Position numbers and translations under genes: made by a program
IMG/VR virus record: IMGVR_UViG_3300033993_003332
Span: 1 to 64,000 of that record
From: a virus
Length of the DNA: 64,000 nucleotides
Strand: one strand, 5' to 3'
Shown here: positions 1 to 8,086 of the stretch, in pieces
Layout of the letters: each line of letters opens with the position of its first letter
How positions within the stretch are numbered: position 1 is the first letter of the stretch
Notes under the pieces: generated by a model
What the model saw: the letters and a program-made list of their open reading frames with translations, nothing else
The model's database searches: none
What the model was told of the DNA's origin: nothing

Positions 1-2
1 CA

Positions 3-587
3 AGCTCTACAACATCAGCTGCTGGTGGCGTTTTTGTTAGCAATAACGGCGGATGGGCCACTGATCGTGGTATAGTTCTATCTCCTTGGAGCGCAAGAGA
101 AAGTTGGAGTCTTAAATTAAGAGATGACGATGTGAGAATTATTAGGGGGCCAAATATTGTACGTCGTTTTGAGAGCACAGCAGTATCTAGTAATGGTACT
201 AATATGGTTGCAGTAAGCAATATTGGTTCTATATTTACAAGCAATGATACTGGAAATACTTGGACCTTCAGATATAATAATTTCCAAAACTGGGAAAAAG
301 TAGCTATATCTCACGACGGCACCAAAATGGTAGCAGTCGCATCTCAAAGGTTCGCGAGCGGAGCAGTTACTTCAGCAAATTCTGAGTATATTTATACAAG
401 TAATGATGGTGGTATTAATTGGGTTCAAAGAGGCCCACAAAAACAATGGAGAAGTGTTGCTATGTCAGCTGACGGCTCTATCATGGTAGCAGTTGCTGGG
501 CCAGGAAACTTGGTCAATAATACTTTCGCATACGATGGTATTTATAGAAGCACAGATAGCGGAGTTACTTGGACAAGAGTATTCTAG
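3..587 (+). CDS. BNR/Asp-box propeller protein, 5' truncated
   Basis: The reading frame is open from the first bases of the window, so the true start lies upstream; the GTG at 132 is internal. About 195 residues are visible. They contain successive propeller-like blades with a phrase of the type VAxSxDGxxMVAV (for example VAISHDGTKMVAV and VAMSADGSIMVAV) followed by Asp-box-like turns such as TSNDGGINW and RSTDSGVTW. This is the pattern of sialidase/BNR or Ycf48-like beta-propellers, which occur in phage tail and adhesion proteins as ligand-binding modules without enzymatic activity. A similar blade style appears in the 3139-residue minus-strand protein (SPDGSRLFIG), so this may be another receptor-binding protein even though it lies on the opposite strand. 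The fold type is fairly certain, the function is not. Confidence 0.6.
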   Translation, partial: SSTTSAAGGVFVSNNGGWATDRGIVLSPWSARESWSLKLRDDDVRIIRGPNIVRRFESTAVSSNGTNMVAVSNIGSIFTSNDTGNTWTFRYNNFQNWEKVAISHDGTKMVAVASQRFASGAVTSANSEYIYTSNDGGINWVQRGPQKQWRSVAMSADGSIMVAVAGPGNLVNNTFAYDGIYRSTDSGVTWTRVF

Positions 588-593
588 GACAAT

Positions 594-1559
594 ATGAAAG
601 ACTCTTTGGCAATAATATTGCATCTATATCATATTGATTTATGGCAAGAATTTAAAGAATTATTAATTCCATTTAGAAATGAATTTAAATTATATCTATG
701 TTTGTGCGAAGATAATGGTGAACAAACAGAAATAATAAAATCAGCTAAAAACTTATTTGATACAGATATATCATTCCATAAAAATTATGGAGCTGATATA
801 GCATCTTTTTTAAGAACTCTAGAAAATATAAAAGAATCATATTTCATTAAGATACACACTAAAAAAAGTTTACTTGGACAGTATAATCAAATTAAATGGC
901 GACATATTCTTTTACATGATTTTTTTAGTAATACAAATATTTTTGAATCTAATTATAAACAAATATTAACTAATCCTGATTGTGGGATGATAGGTAATAA
1001 ATATTTATTATCTACAGATAGCGAAAATTATCATTCTCACAAGATAAAAGAGCTATGTAATATATTAAAAATAAACTACGATAATATTACTAATTATTCT
1101 TTTTTTGGCGGCAATATGTTTATGAGTAAAACACATTTATTCAAAAAACATTTTTTGCCGTATCAAGATATCTTACAATACTTATTATCTAAAGAACTTA
1201 ATAAAGTAATAGAAAAACACACCGGAACATATTCACATTCTCTAGAAAGACTGTTTGGTTATATTGTGTCTCTAAATAATTTAAATTTTTACTATGTTAA
1301 ACATGCTACAATAATTATTCCCAATAACAAAGCACCAAATGGAAAATTTAATCTAATAAAATTATACAACAATGATTGTTATCTACAAGAAGATTTAAAT
1401 GTATATGGACAAATTATCGATTTTGATGAAAATGAATTTTCAATAGAGTGGTATCATATGGAACCAAAACCAATTCAAAAATATACCCTCATAAACAAAA
1501 ACACAGCTGTTCAAAAAAATCTTGACACGCCACGAGAAAAGGATATAATACATGAATGA
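594..1559 (+). CDS. RgpF-like rhamnan synthesis family protein
   Basis: A 321-residue protein resembling the rhamnan synthesis F family (RgpF, PF05045), which acts in assembly of rhamnose-rich cell-wall polysaccharides and related surface glycans. Visible family signatures are an N-terminal ILHLYHIDLW strand (residues 8-17), NYGADIASFLR (64-73), the diagnostic KIHTKKS (86-92) and W-R (102-103), then a second half with SFFGGNMFM. An AGGA motif ends five bases before the ATG. The gene sits between a propeller gene and the nucleotide module and overlaps the next gene by four bases. It is far from the other glycan genes (21164-27557) but may serve the same pathway, modifying either virion proteins or the host surface. 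A donor or acceptor sugar cannot be inferred. Confidence 0.65.
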   Translation: MKDSLAIILHLYHIDLWQEFKELLIPFRNEFKLYLCLCEDNGEQTEIIKSAKNLFDTDISFHKNYGADIASFLRTLENIKESYFIKIHTKKSLLGQYNQIKWRHILLHDFFSNTNIFESNYKQILTNPDCGMIGNKYLLSTDSENYHSHKIKELCNILKINYDNITNYSFFGGNMFMSKTHLFKKHFLPYQDILQYLLSKELNKVIEKHTGTYSHSLERLFGYIVSLNNLNFYYVKHATIIIPNNKAPNGKFNLIKLYNNDCYLQEDLNVYGQIIDFDENEFSIEWYHMEPKPIQKYTLINKNTAVQKNLDTPREKDIIHE

Positions 1560-2038
1560 CACAATCAAAAACAAGACCGTCGTGGACCGATTATTTTCTT
1601 GGATTAGCCAAAGTGGTTTCCCAAAGAAGCCACGATGTTCATACACAGCATGGATGTATTATAACTGATAAGCAAAACCGCATTCTTGGCGTTGGATATA
1701 ATGGATTTCCTAAAGGACTGGACGATAGTGAATTACCATTAACAAGACCAGAAAAATATCATTGGATGGTACACAGCGAAAGAAATGCTCTGGCTAATTG
1801 CGTTGTTAGACCAGACGGCGGCACAGCCTATGTTACTGGTCAATGTTGTAATGATTGTATTATAGCTCTATACCAAGAGGGTATAGATACAGTTTATATG
1901 ATAGATAATCATGGAACAGTTTTATTCGACGATGATGCAAAAAATAGATTTGACATTTTTATTAGAATGAGTGGTATGAAAATTTTCTATATAGATCCAA
2001 ATCTTGAGTGGCTGAGACAACTAAATGGTGTAATATGA
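1556..2038 (+). CDS. dCMP deaminase family protein
   Basis: A 160-residue cytidine/deoxycytidylate deaminase-family enzyme. It would convert dCMP to dUMP and so feed thymidylate synthesis. The zinc site is visible as H73-S-E75 (HSERNAL) with the catalytic Glu, plus C98-N-D-C101 in the family's PCxxC position, although the Pro is replaced by Cys (QCCNDC). The region GCIITDKQNRILGVGYNGFPKG (positions 33-54, here summarised by its ends GCI and PKG) matches the family's beta-strand and substrate loop. The length is normal. It overlaps the preceding gene by ATGA and the following small gene by four bases, and leads directly into the ribonucleotide reductase genes, which fits a role in dNTP supply. 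The family is sure; dCMP rather than free cytidine as substrate is inferred from length and context. Confidence 0.88.
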   Translation: MTQSKTRPSWTDYFLGLAKVVSQRSHDVHTQHGCIITDKQNRILGVGYNGFPKGLDDSELPLTRPEKYHWMVHSERNALANCVVRPDGGTAYVTGQCCNDCIIALYQEGIDTVYMIDNHGTVLFDDDAKNRFDIFIRMSGMKIFYIDPNLEWLRQLNGVI

Positions 2039-2187
2039 TGGTTACCCTATTTTATATTTTATCTACCATATATTTCATACAACTATATCTAATAGAAAAC
2101 TTTAATCCTATCGGTAAAGAATTTACAATCTTAACCATATTAGGTTTAGCTGCTATTTTAGTAAAAAAAGAAAGAAAACCATTATGA
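2035..2187 (+). CDS. small predicted membrane protein
   Basis: A 50-residue open frame fits exactly between its neighbours, overlapping the end of the deaminase gene (ATGA) and the start of the ribonucleotide reductase gene (ATGA). It begins MMVTLFYILS and contains two hydrophobic stretches (about residues 3-19 and 29-43) separated by a short polar loop ENFNPIGKE. It ends in a basic tail KKERKPL. This suggests a small membrane hairpin protein with both ends on the same side. No function can be assigned. The precise double overlap is the main reason to believe it is translated. Confidence 0.55.
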   Translation: MMVTLFYILSTIYFIQLYLIENFNPIGKEFTILTILGLAAILVKKERKPL

Positions 2188-3155
2188 TATTCGACGAACA
2201 AATTTCCAGAAAACCCGACAATTATCCTTGGACCCAAGATTTTATAGAGGCTATGCATAATGGATTTTGGACTCATCGCGAATTTAATTTTAGTAGCGAT
2301 ATTCAAGATTTTAGAGTTAATTTAACAGAACAACAAAAACAAATTATTATCAGAGCATTATCAACTATTGGTCAATTAGAAATTAGCGTAAAAAAGTTTT
2401 GGGCCAAACTTGGCGATAATCTACCACATCCTTCTCTTAATGATTTGGGCTATACAATGGCTCATGTGGAAGTTATTCACGGCGATGCGTACGAAAGGCT
2501 TCTAGAAGTTCTAGGTATAGATGATAATTTTGAAAAAATCCTAGAATTAGATATTATTAAAGGCAGAGTCAATTATCTCCGCAAACATTTACATAAATTT
2601 CATCAAGACAATAAAAAACAATTTATTTACTCTCTTATTCTATTTACTTTGTTTGTTGAGAATATAGCATTATTTTCTCAATTTTATACTATTAGTTATT
2701 TTGGTAGATTCTTGAATTTACTTAAAGACACAAATAAACAAGTTGAATATACTAGTAGAGAAGAGAATTTACATGCTATGATAGGTATAAAGATAATAAA
2801 CACTATCAAGCAAGAATATCCAGAGCTATTTGATAAAGAATTAGAAGATAAGATTATTCATGAATCTAAGGAAGCAGTCAGATATGAATGCGAAATAATT
2901 GATTGGATTGTTAATGGTTACGGAGAAGAAAATCTAAATTCTGATCTTCTTAAAGAGTTTATTAAAAACAGACTAAATGAATCATTAGATCAAATAGGAT
3001 ACGAACCGGTATTTGATATTGATCAAAAATTGTTATCAAAAACATTGTGGTTTGACGAACAGATTCTTGGTAACAATATGACCGATTTCTTTCATTCTCG
3101 CCCCGTAGAATACTCTAAGAAAGCCCTATCGTTCGATATAGAGGCTTTGTTTTAA
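2184..3155 (+). CDS. nrdB: class I ribonucleotide reductase small subunit
   Basis: A 323-residue R2 subunit of class I ribonucleotide reductase, the protein that holds the di-metal site and generates the radical used by the large subunit. Likely ligands are E66 (QLEIS), E96 and H99 (EVIHGDAY), E159 (FVENIA), and E194 and H197 (REENLH). Y103 occupies the place of the radical Tyr122 of Escherichia coli NrdB, four residues after the ligand His, so a Tyr-radical enzyme is expected. The C-terminal region contains RPVEYSKKA, fitting the Tyr of the radical transfer path and the tail that docks on the large subunit. It lies 29 bases upstream of the large subunit, the reverse of the usual A-B gene order. 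Length is near the small end of the family. Confidence 0.93.
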   Translation: MIFDEQISRKPDNYPWTQDFIEAMHNGFWTHREFNFSSDIQDFRVNLTEQQKQIIIRALSTIGQLEISVKKFWAKLGDNLPHPSLNDLGYTMAHVEVIHGDAYERLLEVLGIDDNFEKILELDIIKGRVNYLRKHLHKFHQDNKKQFIYSLILFTLFVENIALFSQFYTISYFGRFLNLLKDTNKQVEYTSREENLHAMIGIKIINTIKQEYPELFDKELEDKIIHESKEAVRYECEIIDWIVNGYGEENLNSDLLKEFIKNRLNESLDQIGYEPVFDIDQKLLSKTLWFDEQILGNNMTDFFHSRPVEYSKKALSFDIEALF

Positions 3156-3184
3156 TCATTATTAATGGTTTTATAGGACTTTAA

Positions 3185-4837
3185 ATGACAACGCAACCGT
3201 ACTATTGGCTTAATTCACATAGTCGTTTATTCTTAGAAAGAGGATATCTTGAACAAGGTGTTTCTCCAGAAGATAGAATAAAAAATATATCCCAAAATGC
3301 TGAGAGATTATTAGACATCTCAGGCTTTGCGGAAAAATTCGAACATTATATGAGTTTAGGATATTACTCATTGTCCACGCCTGTTTGGACCAATTATGGT
3401 AATTCCAGAGGACTACCGGTTAGTTGCTTTAATTCCCATATTAGTGATAGAATGGATAGTATCCTATATAAAGTTGCGGAAGTTGGTATGATGAGCAAAT
3501 TAGGAGGCGGCACCAGTGGTTACTTTGGTGAATTAAGATCACGCGGGGCGAGTATTAGTGTTGGTGGAGAAAGTAGCGGCCCAGTTCACTTCATGGAGTT
3601 GTTTGATAAAGTAGCAGATGTGATTAGTCAAGGATCAGCACGAAGAGGAAGTTTTGCAGCGTATTTGCCAGTAGAGCATCCTGATATAGAAGAGTTTTTA
3701 CAAATTCGTAATGAAGGCCATCCTATTCAAAATATGAGTATTGGCGTTACCATCACTGATGAATGGATGAATAGTATGGTCGAAGGAGACAAACATAAAA
3801 GAAAAATTTGGGCCAAAATTATTCAAAAACGATTTGAGAGTGGATACCCATACATATTCTTTTATGATACTGTAAATAATAATGCTCCACAAGCTTATAA
3901 AGACAAGAATATAAAAATAAATAGTAGTAATCTATGTTCAGAAATTAGTTTAGCATCAGACGAAAATAATAGTTTTGTTTGTGTTCTAAGCTCGCTTAAT
4001 CTGCTTCATTGGGATGAAATTATACAAACAGACGCAATCGAAACTCTTATTTACTTTTTAGATAGTGTTAACCAAGAGTTTATAAATAAAACAGAAAATA
4101 TTCGTTTCATGAAGAGCGCTAGAAACTTTGCCTTAAATCATAGAGCATTAGGTATGGGAGTATTAGGATGGCATTCGTATCTTCAAAGCAAAATGATAAG
4201 CTTTGAAAGTATGCAAGCTAAACTAATTAATGCTAATATGTGGCAAACCATTAGAGAACGATCAGACAAGGCATCAAGAGAATTAGCAGAAAAATTCGGA
4301 GAGGCTCCTATTCTCGAAGGATATGGTTGTAGAAACGTCACAACATTAGCTATCGCTCCTACAACTAGTAGTAGTTTTATATTAGGACAAGTTAGTCCTA
4401 GTATAGAACCATTGAATAGTAATTATTTTGTGAAGAATTTAGCAAAAGGGAAGTTCACATATAAAAATCCTCATCTAAAAGAAACTCTCAAAAAATATAA
4501 TAAAAACGATGAGACAGTTTGGAAGAGTATACTAGTCAAAGGAGGCTCTGTTCAACATCTAAAATTCTTATCAGATAATGAAAAAGAAGTATTTAAAACA
4601 TTTGGTGAAATTAGTCAGAAAGAGATTATTATTCAAGCATCTCAAAGACAAAAATATATAGATCAATCTCAATCTTTAAATCTAATGATTGGGCCAGACA
4701 TACCACCAAAACAAGTAAGCGATCTTCTTATAGAAGGATGGAAATTAGGAATCAAAACTTTTTATTATCAACGAAGTGCTAATCCAGCACAAGAACTAGC
4801 GCGTAATATTTTAGCTTGTACAAACTGTGAATCTTAA
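3185..4837 (+). CDS. nrdA: class I ribonucleotide reductase large subunit, short form
   Basis: A 550-residue catalytic R1 subunit that reduces ribonucleotides to deoxyribonucleotides together with the preceding R2. Active-site elements visible are the redox Cys pair C81 (SCFNSH) and C266 (VCVLSSLNL), N249-L-C251-S-E253 holding the thiyl-radical Cys, and Y527-Y528 (FYYQRS) for radical transfer. The C-terminus ends with C545-T-N-C548, the swinging thiol pair re-reduced by thioredoxin or glutaredoxin. The protein is about 200 residues shorter than E. coli NrdA and starts almost at the catalytic core. The N-terminal ATP cone is missing, so overall activity control by dATP is not expected. The ATG at 3185 follows an AGGA-like sequence (ATAGGACTTTAA). 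Confidence 0.93.
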   Translation: MTTQPYYWLNSHSRLFLERGYLEQGVSPEDRIKNISQNAERLLDISGFAEKFEHYMSLGYYSLSTPVWTNYGNSRGLPVSCFNSHISDRMDSILYKVAEVGMMSKLGGGTSGYFGELRSRGASISVGGESSGPVHFMELFDKVADVISQGSARRGSFAAYLPVEHPDIEEFLQIRNEGHPIQNMSIGVTITDEWMNSMVEGDKHKRKIWAKIIQKRFESGYPYIFFYDTVNNNAPQAYKDKNIKINSSNLCSEISLASDENNSFVCVLSSLNLLHWDEIIQTDAIETLIYFLDSVNQEFINKTENIRFMKSARNFALNHRALGMGVLGWHSYLQSKMISFESMQAKLINANMWQTIRERSDKASRELAEKFGEAPILEGYGCRNVTTLAIAPTTSSSFILGQVSPSIEPLNSNYFVKNLAKGKFTYKNPHLKETLKKYNKNDETVWKSILVKGGSVQHLKFLSDNEKEVFKTFGEISQKEIIIQASQRQKYIDQSQSLNLMIGPDIPPKQVSDLLIEGWKLGIKTFYYQRSANPAQELARNILACTNCES

Positions 4838-4854
4838 TATAAAGGATATTAAAT

Positions 4855-5220
4855 ATGGGTAATGTGTTTGAAGACCAAACCAAGTTTATGGTAGCCTGTG
4901 ATCAAACAGTATGCGAGTGGAATCAATCTCAATTTGATATGTATTACACCCTTATACAAGAAGAAGTTTCGGAGCTTAAAGAGGCCATAAACAACACAGA
5001 TAGAGTAGAAATATTAGATGCTTTAATAGATATTATTGTGGTTACAGCAGGAGCTATAAATAGCACTGGTAGTAATGCTCAAGGAGCATGGGACGAAGTA
5101 ATGAAAACTAATTTTGCTAAAGTAGATCCTATTACAGGAAAAGTAAAAAAGAGAGAAGATGGCAAAGTATTAAAACCAGAAGGATGGAAAGCGCCTAATC
5201 TTAAGTCGTTTGTAATATAA
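4855..5220 (+). CDS. MazG-like NTP pyrophosphohydrolase
   Basis: A 121-residue all-alpha NTP pyrophosphatase of the MazG/PRA-PH superfamily. The metal-binding pattern is visible as E36-E37-x-x-E40 (QEEVSELKEAI) followed by E52-x-x-D55 and D59 (EILDALIDIIVV). Such phage enzymes hydrolyse dCTP, dUTP or other (d)NTPs to monophosphates, and some have been proposed to act on the alarmone ppGpp. A C-terminal segment of about 40 residues (TNFAKVDPITGKVKKREDG and onward) is typical of the phage versions. Its position after the two ribonucleotide reductase subunits supports a role in nucleotide pool control. The exact substrate is not visible in the sequence. A purine-rich AAAGGA precedes the ATG. Confidence 0.8.
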   Translation: MGNVFEDQTKFMVACDQTVCEWNQSQFDMYYTLIQEEVSELKEAINNTDRVEILDALIDIIVVTAGAINSTGSNAQGAWDEVMKTNFAKVDPITGKVKKREDGKVLKPEGWKAPNLKSFVI

Positions 5221-5229
5221 TATATGGTG

Positions 5230-5255
5230 TATATTAATATGTCATTATTAATATA
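5230..5255. repeat. 10-bp perfect AT-only inverted repeat before phoH
   Basis: TATATTAATA (5230-5239) and its exact reverse complement TATTAATATA (5246-5255) are separated by the six bases TGTCAT. It lies in one of the few intergenic gaps of the plus-strand half (5221-5276). It could be an operator or a weak hairpin. Because it consists only of A and T and lacks a T-run, it is unlikely to be an efficient intrinsic terminator. Confidence 0.4.
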
Positions 5256-5276
5256 ACTTATTATAAAGGGCATAAC

Positions 5277-6014
5277 TTGAGAAAGAAAAAAAATGGTAGC
5301 ACTAGAAAAGAAAAAATTATTGATCTCACAAATTCGCCCCTTAATCAAGATAATACAAGACTATCATCTAGGAATAGATTAAAACCAAGAACAGAAAATC
5401 AAAAAGAATATATACGATCTATTATAGAAAACACTATTACTTTTTGTCAAGGCAGTGCTGGTAGTGGTAAAACTCACTGTGCTGTTGGTTTGGCATTGGA
5501 GCATTTATTAGAAGATAAAATTAAAAAAATCATTATAACAAGACCTGTTGTTGAAGCAGGAGAAAAAATAGGTTATCTTCCAGGTAAATATGAAGAAAAA
5601 TTATTTCCTTATCTATTACCTATAGAAGATGAGATAAATTATTTTATTGGTCCAGCATTGAACGCAACCCTTAAATTAAATAATAAGATAGAAATTGTGC
5701 CTTTAGGATTTATGAGAGGAAGAAATTTTCATGATTGTTTCATAGTAGCAGACGAATGCCAAAATGCTTCCTATGAACAATTAAAAATGCTATTGACAAG
5801 AATTGGTCAAAACAGTAAAATGGTATTAACTGGAGATGTTTCGCAATCAGATCTTGCTAGACATTTACAGGGTGGTTTTTATGAAATGATAAAAAATCTA
5901 TCAGATGTAGACGGTATAGGTATTTCTACACTAACCGATAATGATATTATTCGTAATCCTATAATAGCAAAAATTTTAGCAAAATTAGACAATTATGAAC
6001 AAGGCAGAAAATAG
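5277..6014 (+). CDS. phoH: PhoH family ATPase
   Basis: A 245-residue PhoH-like P-loop ATPase, common in phage genomes and related to the helicase-like domain of PhoH2. The Walker A motif is G59-S-A-G-S-G-K65-T66. Walker B is around D159-E160 (FIVADECQN), and the family's TGDVSQSD sequence follows. About 40 basic, low-complexity residues precede the domain. No ATG exists before residue 145, so a TTG start at 5277 is chosen; AAAGGG at 5265-5270 gives a good ribosome-binding site six bases upstream. The role in phage infection is not established; proposals include phosphate stress response and RNA metabolism. The gene overlaps the following HNH gene by 20 bases. Confidence 0.9.
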   Translation: MRKKKNGSTRKEKIIDLTNSPLNQDNTRLSSRNRLKPRTENQKEYIRSIIENTITFCQGSAGSGKTHCAVGLALEHLLEDKIKKIIITRPVVEAGEKIGYLPGKYEEKLFPYLLPIEDEINYFIGPALNATLKLNNKIEIVPLGFMRGRNFHDCFIVADECQNASYEQLKMLLTRIGQNSKMVLTGDVSQSDLARHLQGGFYEMIKNLSDVDGIGISTLTDNDIIRNPIIAKILAKLDNYEQGRK

Positions 6015-6582
6015 TAAGTGCTTATTATTGAATGCTGACTATTCACCTTTAAGAATTATTAGTTGGCAAAAAGCTATTGTATGGTCTATTAAATATGAAA
6101 ATAGTCCAACATTTAAAATAGAAATACTCGAATATTATAAAGATAAATTTATTCAGGGTACTAATAATAAACAATTTAAAGTACCATTGGTTGCTAAAAC
6201 CGTAAGATTTTTTAATATCTACAATAGATCACTAAAGTTTTCTAGACAAAATCTATTTATTAGAGATAATCATACTTGTCAATATTGTGGTTTAAGATTT
6301 AATCATAATGAATTGACTTATGATCATGTTATTCCAAAAAGCCAATTCTATCCAGATAAAAAAGATGCTACAAATTGGCTAAATATAACAACCGCTTGTG
6401 TCAAATGCAATAGAAAAAAATCTAATAAAACTCCGGAACAAGCAAACATGAAATTACTAAATATCCCCAAAAAACCATTTTATGAGCCAAGATACTTGCC
6501 TTTAGCGAAGGAGTTACATACTATATATGGTAGTAGCTCAGATCAAAAAGAATGGATAAAATATATAGATGGCTATTTTTAA
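5995..6582 (+). CDS. HNH endonuclease
   Basis: A 195-residue HNH nuclease. The domain lies at about residues 90-150. It has a structural zinc site, C95-Q-Y-C98 and C135-V-K-C138, framing D110-H111 (YDHVIP), N130 (NWLNITT) and the KKSNKTPEQA segment. The first 90 residues begin LLLNADYSPLRIISWQKAI, a conserved N-terminus found in many bacterial and phage HNH proteins of this subgroup. It could be a free-standing homing endonuclease or a nuclease with a role in DNA processing. No intron or intein is seen next to it. The start overlaps the end of phoH. Confidence 0.85.
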   Translation: MNKAENSKCLLLNADYSPLRIISWQKAIVWSIKYENSPTFKIEILEYYKDKFIQGTNNKQFKVPLVAKTVRFFNIYNRSLKFSRQNLFIRDNHTCQYCGLRFNHNELTYDHVIPKSQFYPDKKDATNWLNITTACVKCNRKKSNKTPEQANMKLLNIPKKPFYEPRYLPLAKELHTIYGSSSDQKEWIKYIDGYF

Positions 6583-6976
6583 TACAAAACAACTAGATAA
6601 TAGTAATGATAAATTTTATTGTTTGTCTGGATCCGAAGATTATGTAGATCAGGATGGATATCCAAGACTATATGATGAGCATATGAACGATGCTGTAGCA
6701 AAAGTTGTCTTTACTAAAAGACCAAAACATTTTGAAGACAGTAATAAATCATATGGTCGTTATTATATCAAACTAGATCCCAACTCTAAGATATTTAATC
6801 CGAAAAAGATTCTATCTCCCATAGAAGAAAAAAATTCTTTATCTTTTATCAATTTAGTATGTAAAACAGAATGGATATTTAGAGAGGTTACGCCGCAAGT
6901 ATTTCAAAAATACATAACTTTTTTAAAGACAAAAAACATATCCTGGTTAAAAGATGCTCAAAGAGATTTGAAATAA
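6569..6976 (+). CDS. hypothetical protein, paralogue of 7700-8086
   Basis: A 135-residue protein with no recognised domain. It shares an ordered pattern with the protein at 7700-8086: an aromatic-Cys start (KFYCL versus YFYCH), an Asp-Gly centre (DYVDQDGYPR versus EFVDNEGNGR), a strand ending in FNP (SKIFNPKKI versus NQLFNPLSK), SFINLV versus SFLDNV, and a C-terminal helix (YITFLKTKNISWLKDAQRD versus YLKFLSTGNNAWLNRAERE). The two genes are separated by two others, so they appear to descend from a local duplication. It overlaps the HNH gene upstream and abuts the FmdB-like gene downstream by a one-base stop-start overlap. Confidence 0.6.
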   Translation: MAIFNTKQLDNSNDKFYCLSGSEDYVDQDGYPRLYDEHMNDAVAKVVFTKRPKHFEDSNKSYGRYYIKLDPNSKIFNPKKILSPIEEKNSLSFINLVCKTEWIFREVTPQVFQKYITFLKTKNISWLKDAQRDLK

Positions 6977-7317
6977 TGCCAACGTATACTTATTGTTGTA
7001 ATCAGTGCAATAAAAAATTTGAGCTATTTTTTTATATCAAAGACTATAATCCGACACCAGTTTGTCTTTTTTGCTACGCTAAAGATACTGCAAGAAGCTA
7101 TCATGATGATATAGGTTCCATACAAGGATCAGTTATAAAACATGATAGCGAATTAAAAACTGTTGGCGATCTAGCAAATAGAAATAGAGATAAGATGAGC
7201 AATGATCAAAAGCAAGAGCTATATAATAAGCACAATGCCTATAAAGATCAATCGGTTAAACCATTACCAAAAGGAATGAGCAGAATACCGAAAGGAATTA
7301 AACCTAAATGGACATAA
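6976..7317 (+). CDS. FmdB-like zinc-ribbon protein
   Basis: A 113-residue protein starting MPTYTYCCNQCNKKFELF, the FmdB/CxxC regulatory-protein signature. It has C8-N-Q-C11 and a second pair in VCLFCYAKD, together a zinc ribbon. The remaining 70 residues are polar and helical with a basic tail (KPLPKGMSRIPKGIKPKW). FmdB-like proteins are frequent in phages and bacteria. The first described member was proposed to regulate an amidase gene, but no general function is known. It lies in a run of overlapping small genes between the HNH nuclease and recA, so DNA or RNA binding is a reasonable guess only. Confidence 0.7.
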   Translation: MPTYTYCCNQCNKKFELFFYIKDYNPTPVCLFCYAKDTARSYHDDIGSIQGSVIKHDSELKTVGDLANRNRDKMSNDQKQELYNKHNAYKDQSVKPLPKGMSRIPKGIKPKWT

Positions 7318-7323
7318 TAGTAT

Positions 7324-7707
7324 ATGGAACAAGATAATATTAAAAGTATTTTACCAGAATGGTCGCCTGAAAATGAGACCTTCATTAAGAGTCAGGTAGA
7401 ACAACTCAATAAAGATCATAATATCGATCTATCTGATTATGACTATATCTTCAAAGACATGTATGAAATTAAGAAACAAACTGATGCAAAACACGAGATA
7501 TTTATTAGTATAACAGCAAATATTTTGGAACATGATCCGAAGTCATCATTGCCACAATCAAAAGCTATATGTAATAATAATTACTATATTCCTGTGCCTT
7601 CTGGCAATAGTCATGATGATTATTTGAAATTATTTTTTGACTATATAGAAAATTGTATGGGTCTTGCTGCCAATAACGCTCAATCTAAGGAAAATAAAGA
7701 TGGATAA
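7324..7707 (+). CDS. hypothetical protein
   Basis: A 127-residue acidic protein starting MEQDNIKSILPEWSPENETF. No family was recognised. The predicted content is mainly helical (residues 15-75), with a middle YYIPVPSGNSHDDYLKLFF segment and a polar tail. It starts six bases after the FmdB-like gene and overlaps the next gene by eight bases, so it is in the same transcription run. Confidence 0.5.
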   Translation: MEQDNIKSILPEWSPENETFIKSQVEQLNKDHNIDLSDYDYIFKDMYEIKKQTDAKHEIFISITANILEHDPKSSLPQSKAICNNNYYIPVPSGNSHDDYLKLFFDYIENCMGLAANNAQSKENKDG

Positions 7708-8086
7708 GAATTTTATATTTAGTCCCAGTGCTCATACGTCTAATAATTCTCAATCCAATAAATATTTTTATTGTCATGCTAATCATGCAGAATTCGTGGA
7801 TAATGAAGGAAATGGTAGAACGCATGAAGAAAATACCAAAACGCTTGCCAAGATTATAGAAAAAAATAATCATATGTCTTATCATATTAAAGTATCTAAT
7901 AATAATCAGTTATTCAATCCTCTATCAAAGTTTGATACTGAAAAAAGCTATAGTTTTTTGGATAATGTTGTTAGACCAACAGACAAGTTTATTTCTGTTA
8001 ATAGTCTTGTATTCTCATATTACTTAAAATTTTTATCAACAGGCAACAACGCTTGGCTCAATAGAGCAGAAAGGGAAAGATTATAA
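7700..8086 (+). CDS. hypothetical protein, paralogue of 6569-6976
   Basis: A 128-residue protein. The ATG at 7700 is preferred over an in-frame start at 7664 because AAGGA at 7687-7691 precedes it at normal spacing and the protein then aligns from its start with the paralogue at 6569-6976. Shared positions include the aromatic-Cys start (KYFYCH), DNEGNGR, LFNP, SFLDNV and the C-terminal YLKFLSTGNNAWLNRAERE helix. No known domain was recognised. The family looks specific to this phage group, and keeping two diverged copies suggests separate jobs or a heteromer. Confidence 0.6.
   Translation: MDKNFIFSPSAHTSNNSQSNKYFYCHANHAEFVDNEGNGRTHEENTKTLAKIIEKNNHMSYHIKVSNNNQLFNPLSKFDTEKSYSFLDNVVRPTDKFISVNSLVFSYYLKFLSTGNNAWLNRAERERL

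Noticed and set aside
5230-5270. Intrinsic terminator after the MazG-like gene
   Set aside because: The stem has only A-T pairs and there is no T-run after it; terminator function is unlikely.
7664-7699. An upstream start for the second paralogue at 7664
   Set aside because: The added 12 residues have no counterpart in the paralogue, and the ATG at 7700 has its own ribosome-binding site.
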